In this document: positions 62,970 to 64,000 of the stretch, in pieces
Numbering within the stretch: position 1 is the first letter of the stretch
How the letters are laid out: each line of letters starts with the position of its first letter
Assembly: GCF_002751875.1 (NCBI RefSeq)
Contig: NZ_NMZM01000001.1
Location: forward strand, 434,001 to 498,000
Length of the DNA stretch: 64,000 nucleotides
Direction of reading: 5' to 3'
Source: Oceaniglobus indicus
GTDB lineage: Bacteria; Pseudomonadota; Alphaproteobacteria; Rhodobacterales; Rhodobacteraceae
Translations under genes and position numbers: made by a program
The notes under the pieces: generated by a model
Database searches by the model: none
The model's input: only the letters and a program-made list of their open reading frames with translations
What the model was told of the DNA's origin: nothing

Positions 62970-64000
62970 ATGCGCAAGATCGCGATCTTTTCACTGACGC
63001 CCTCGCCGCCGGCGCCCGTTGCCACGCGCAGCACCTTGGCCGCGTTCGAGCAGACCTTCGCGGACGCGCAGATCGACATCATATACGTGCTGGACCGTCT
63101 CAGGAAAAACCGCGCCGCCATGGCGAGGGCCGCCGCGGTTGCCGCCGCGACCTATGCCCCCGACCTGATCCGCGGGCGCAAGGCGTTGAAATACGCGGCG
63201 TTCCGGACACCGTGGATCTTTCGCTGGATCAAGCGCGAGATGGCGCAATGCGTTTCGGCCAGGGATTATGCCTTCTCGATCCAGCTGCAATCGCTGTTCG
63301 ACGCCAGCGTGCCGGGGCTTCCCAATTTCGTCTATACCGACCACACGCACCTGGAAAACCTGCGGTTCGACGGCTTCACCCCCGCCGATCTGTATAGTCG
63401 GGCATGGATCGACTGCGAACGCAGCATCTATCACAATGCCACCACCGTTTTTACGTGGAGTTCCAACGTCAGCCGATCGCTGCACGTCGATTACGACATG
63501 CCGGAAAACCGAGTCGAATGTGTCTATACCGGCAGCAATTCGGCCATCCCGCCGCCGTCCCCGGACGACACCGGCCGATACGCGCGCAAGAACATCCTGT
63601 TCGTCGGTGTCGATTGGGATCGCAAGGGCGGTCCGGTGCTGATCAAGGCGTTCCGCCGCCTGCGCGACCGCCATCCCGACGCGCGCCTGACTCTGGTGGG
63701 TGACGTGCCCGACCTGGGCGACATCCCCGGTGTCGATGTGCGGGGGCGTGTTCCGCTTGAGGATCTGCCGGCTATCTACGGCGCGGCGTCGATCTTCTGC
63801 ATGCCGACGCGACTGGAACCCTTCGGCAACGTGTTCGTCGAGGCGATGTGGCAACACCTGCCGGTGGTCGCGACCCGCGTGGGCGCCTTGCCCGATATTG
63901 TCGAGGACGGCCTGAACGGATTTCTCGTCACCCCCGAGGACGACGCCGCCCTGGCCGACCGGCTTTGCGCCCTGCTGGACGATCCGGCGCGCTGTGCGGC
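62970..64000 (+). CDS. Glycosyltransferase family 4 protein (runs off the window)
   Basis: 343 complete codons are visible; the C-terminus is beyond the window. The donor-binding part has EPFGNVFVEAM, the E-x7-E motif of GT4 enzymes (about 290), preceded by IFCMPTRLEPF and followed by LPVVATRVGALPDIVEDGLNGFLV. The N-terminal domain begins MRKIAIFSLTPSPPAP. It transfers a sugar from a nucleotide donor, probably in surface-polysaccharide or glycolipid synthesis. No ribosome site is obvious before the ATG. It is divergent from the RHH regulator. Confidence 0.88.
   Translation, partial: MRKIAIFSLTPSPPAPVATRSTLAAFEQTFADAQIDIIYVLDRLRKNRAAMARAAAVAAATYAPDLIRGRKALKYAAFRTPWIFRWIKREMAQCVSARDYAFSIQLQSLFDASVPGLPNFVYTDHTHLENLRFDGFTPADLYSRAWIDCERSIYHNATTVFTWSSNVSRSLHVDYDMPENRVECVYTGSNSAIPPPSPDDTGRYARKNILFVGVDWDRKGGPVLIKAFRRLRDRHPDARLTLVGDVPDLGDIPGVDVRGRVPLEDLPAIYGAASIFCMPTRLEPFGNVFVEAMWQHLPVVATRVGALPDIVEDGLNGFLVTPEDDAALADRLCALLDDPARCA

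Noticed and set aside
62991-63857. Minus-strand open frame opposite the glycosyltransferase
   Set aside because: The plus-strand frame has a complete GT4 signature; the antisense frame has no motif.

Overview
The window is a high-G+C chromosomal segment, almost certainly from an alphaproteobacterium of the Rhodobacterales (Roseobacter group / Paracoccaceae). This rests on gene content and order: mltG-fabF-acpP-fabG-fabD, rpsF-rpsR-rplI next to tig, a DUF610 protein beside trpG-trpD, nnr-glnB-glnA, a DUF6653 protein, and two TRAP transporters. The species cannot be named from the sequence alone.

Region 1 (1-27.4 kb) is mostly core genome. It holds fatty-acid synthesis genes (with partial mltG), a cytochrome b561-YceI fusion beside a free YceI protein, the S6/S18/L9 operon, trigger factor, a tRNA-Leu(UAG), a Hint-domain protein, a divergent polysaccharide deacetylase, trpGD, the NAD(P)HX repair enzyme, glnBA, an alpha/beta hydrolase-OsmC fusion, coaD, a CBS protein, mmsA, an M48 peptidase, rlmE and an ABC-F ATPase. 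Two signs of rearrangement stand out. A tyrosine-recombinase C-terminal remnant lies at the 3' side of the tRNA-Leu gene. A dispersed palindromic repeat sits where trpC would be expected after trpD.

Region 2 (27.5-40.4 kb) is uptake and small-acid metabolism: a first TRAP operon (DctP-DctQ-DctM), an L,D-transpeptidase, two tandem GntR regulators, and a DapA-like aldolase/lyase divergent from a second TRAP operon that leads into an orphan homodimeric pyruvate dehydrogenase E1 (AceE). A perfect inverted repeat in the divergent intergenic space is a good operator candidate.

Region 3 (39.5-59.3 kb, minus strand) consists of two long, tightly packed catabolic operons. The downstream one encodes a polar-amino-acid-type ABC transporter, an N-carbamoyl-D-amino-acid-hydrolase-like nitrilase, a flavin reductase, a second DapA-like protein, a SDR lacking the usual catalytic Tyr/Lys, a D-hydantoinase/dihydropyrimidinase, a hydantoin/Asp-Glu racemase, and probably a LysR regulator as the last gene. 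The upstream one encodes a peptide/nickel-type ABC transporter, two different amidohydrolases and a thiamine-diphosphate enzyme. Together they look like a system for importing and dismantling cyclic ureides, carbamoyl amino acids or related amides. The exact substrate and full pathway cannot be read from the sequence, and this is the most interesting part of the window.

Region 4 (59.5-64 kb) holds a DUF202 membrane protein, a C45-type autoproteolytic hydrolase, a PHB-depolymerase-like esterase, a ribbon-helix-helix regulator with a near-perfect palindrome over its upstream region, and the start of a GT4 glycosyltransferase that runs off the window.
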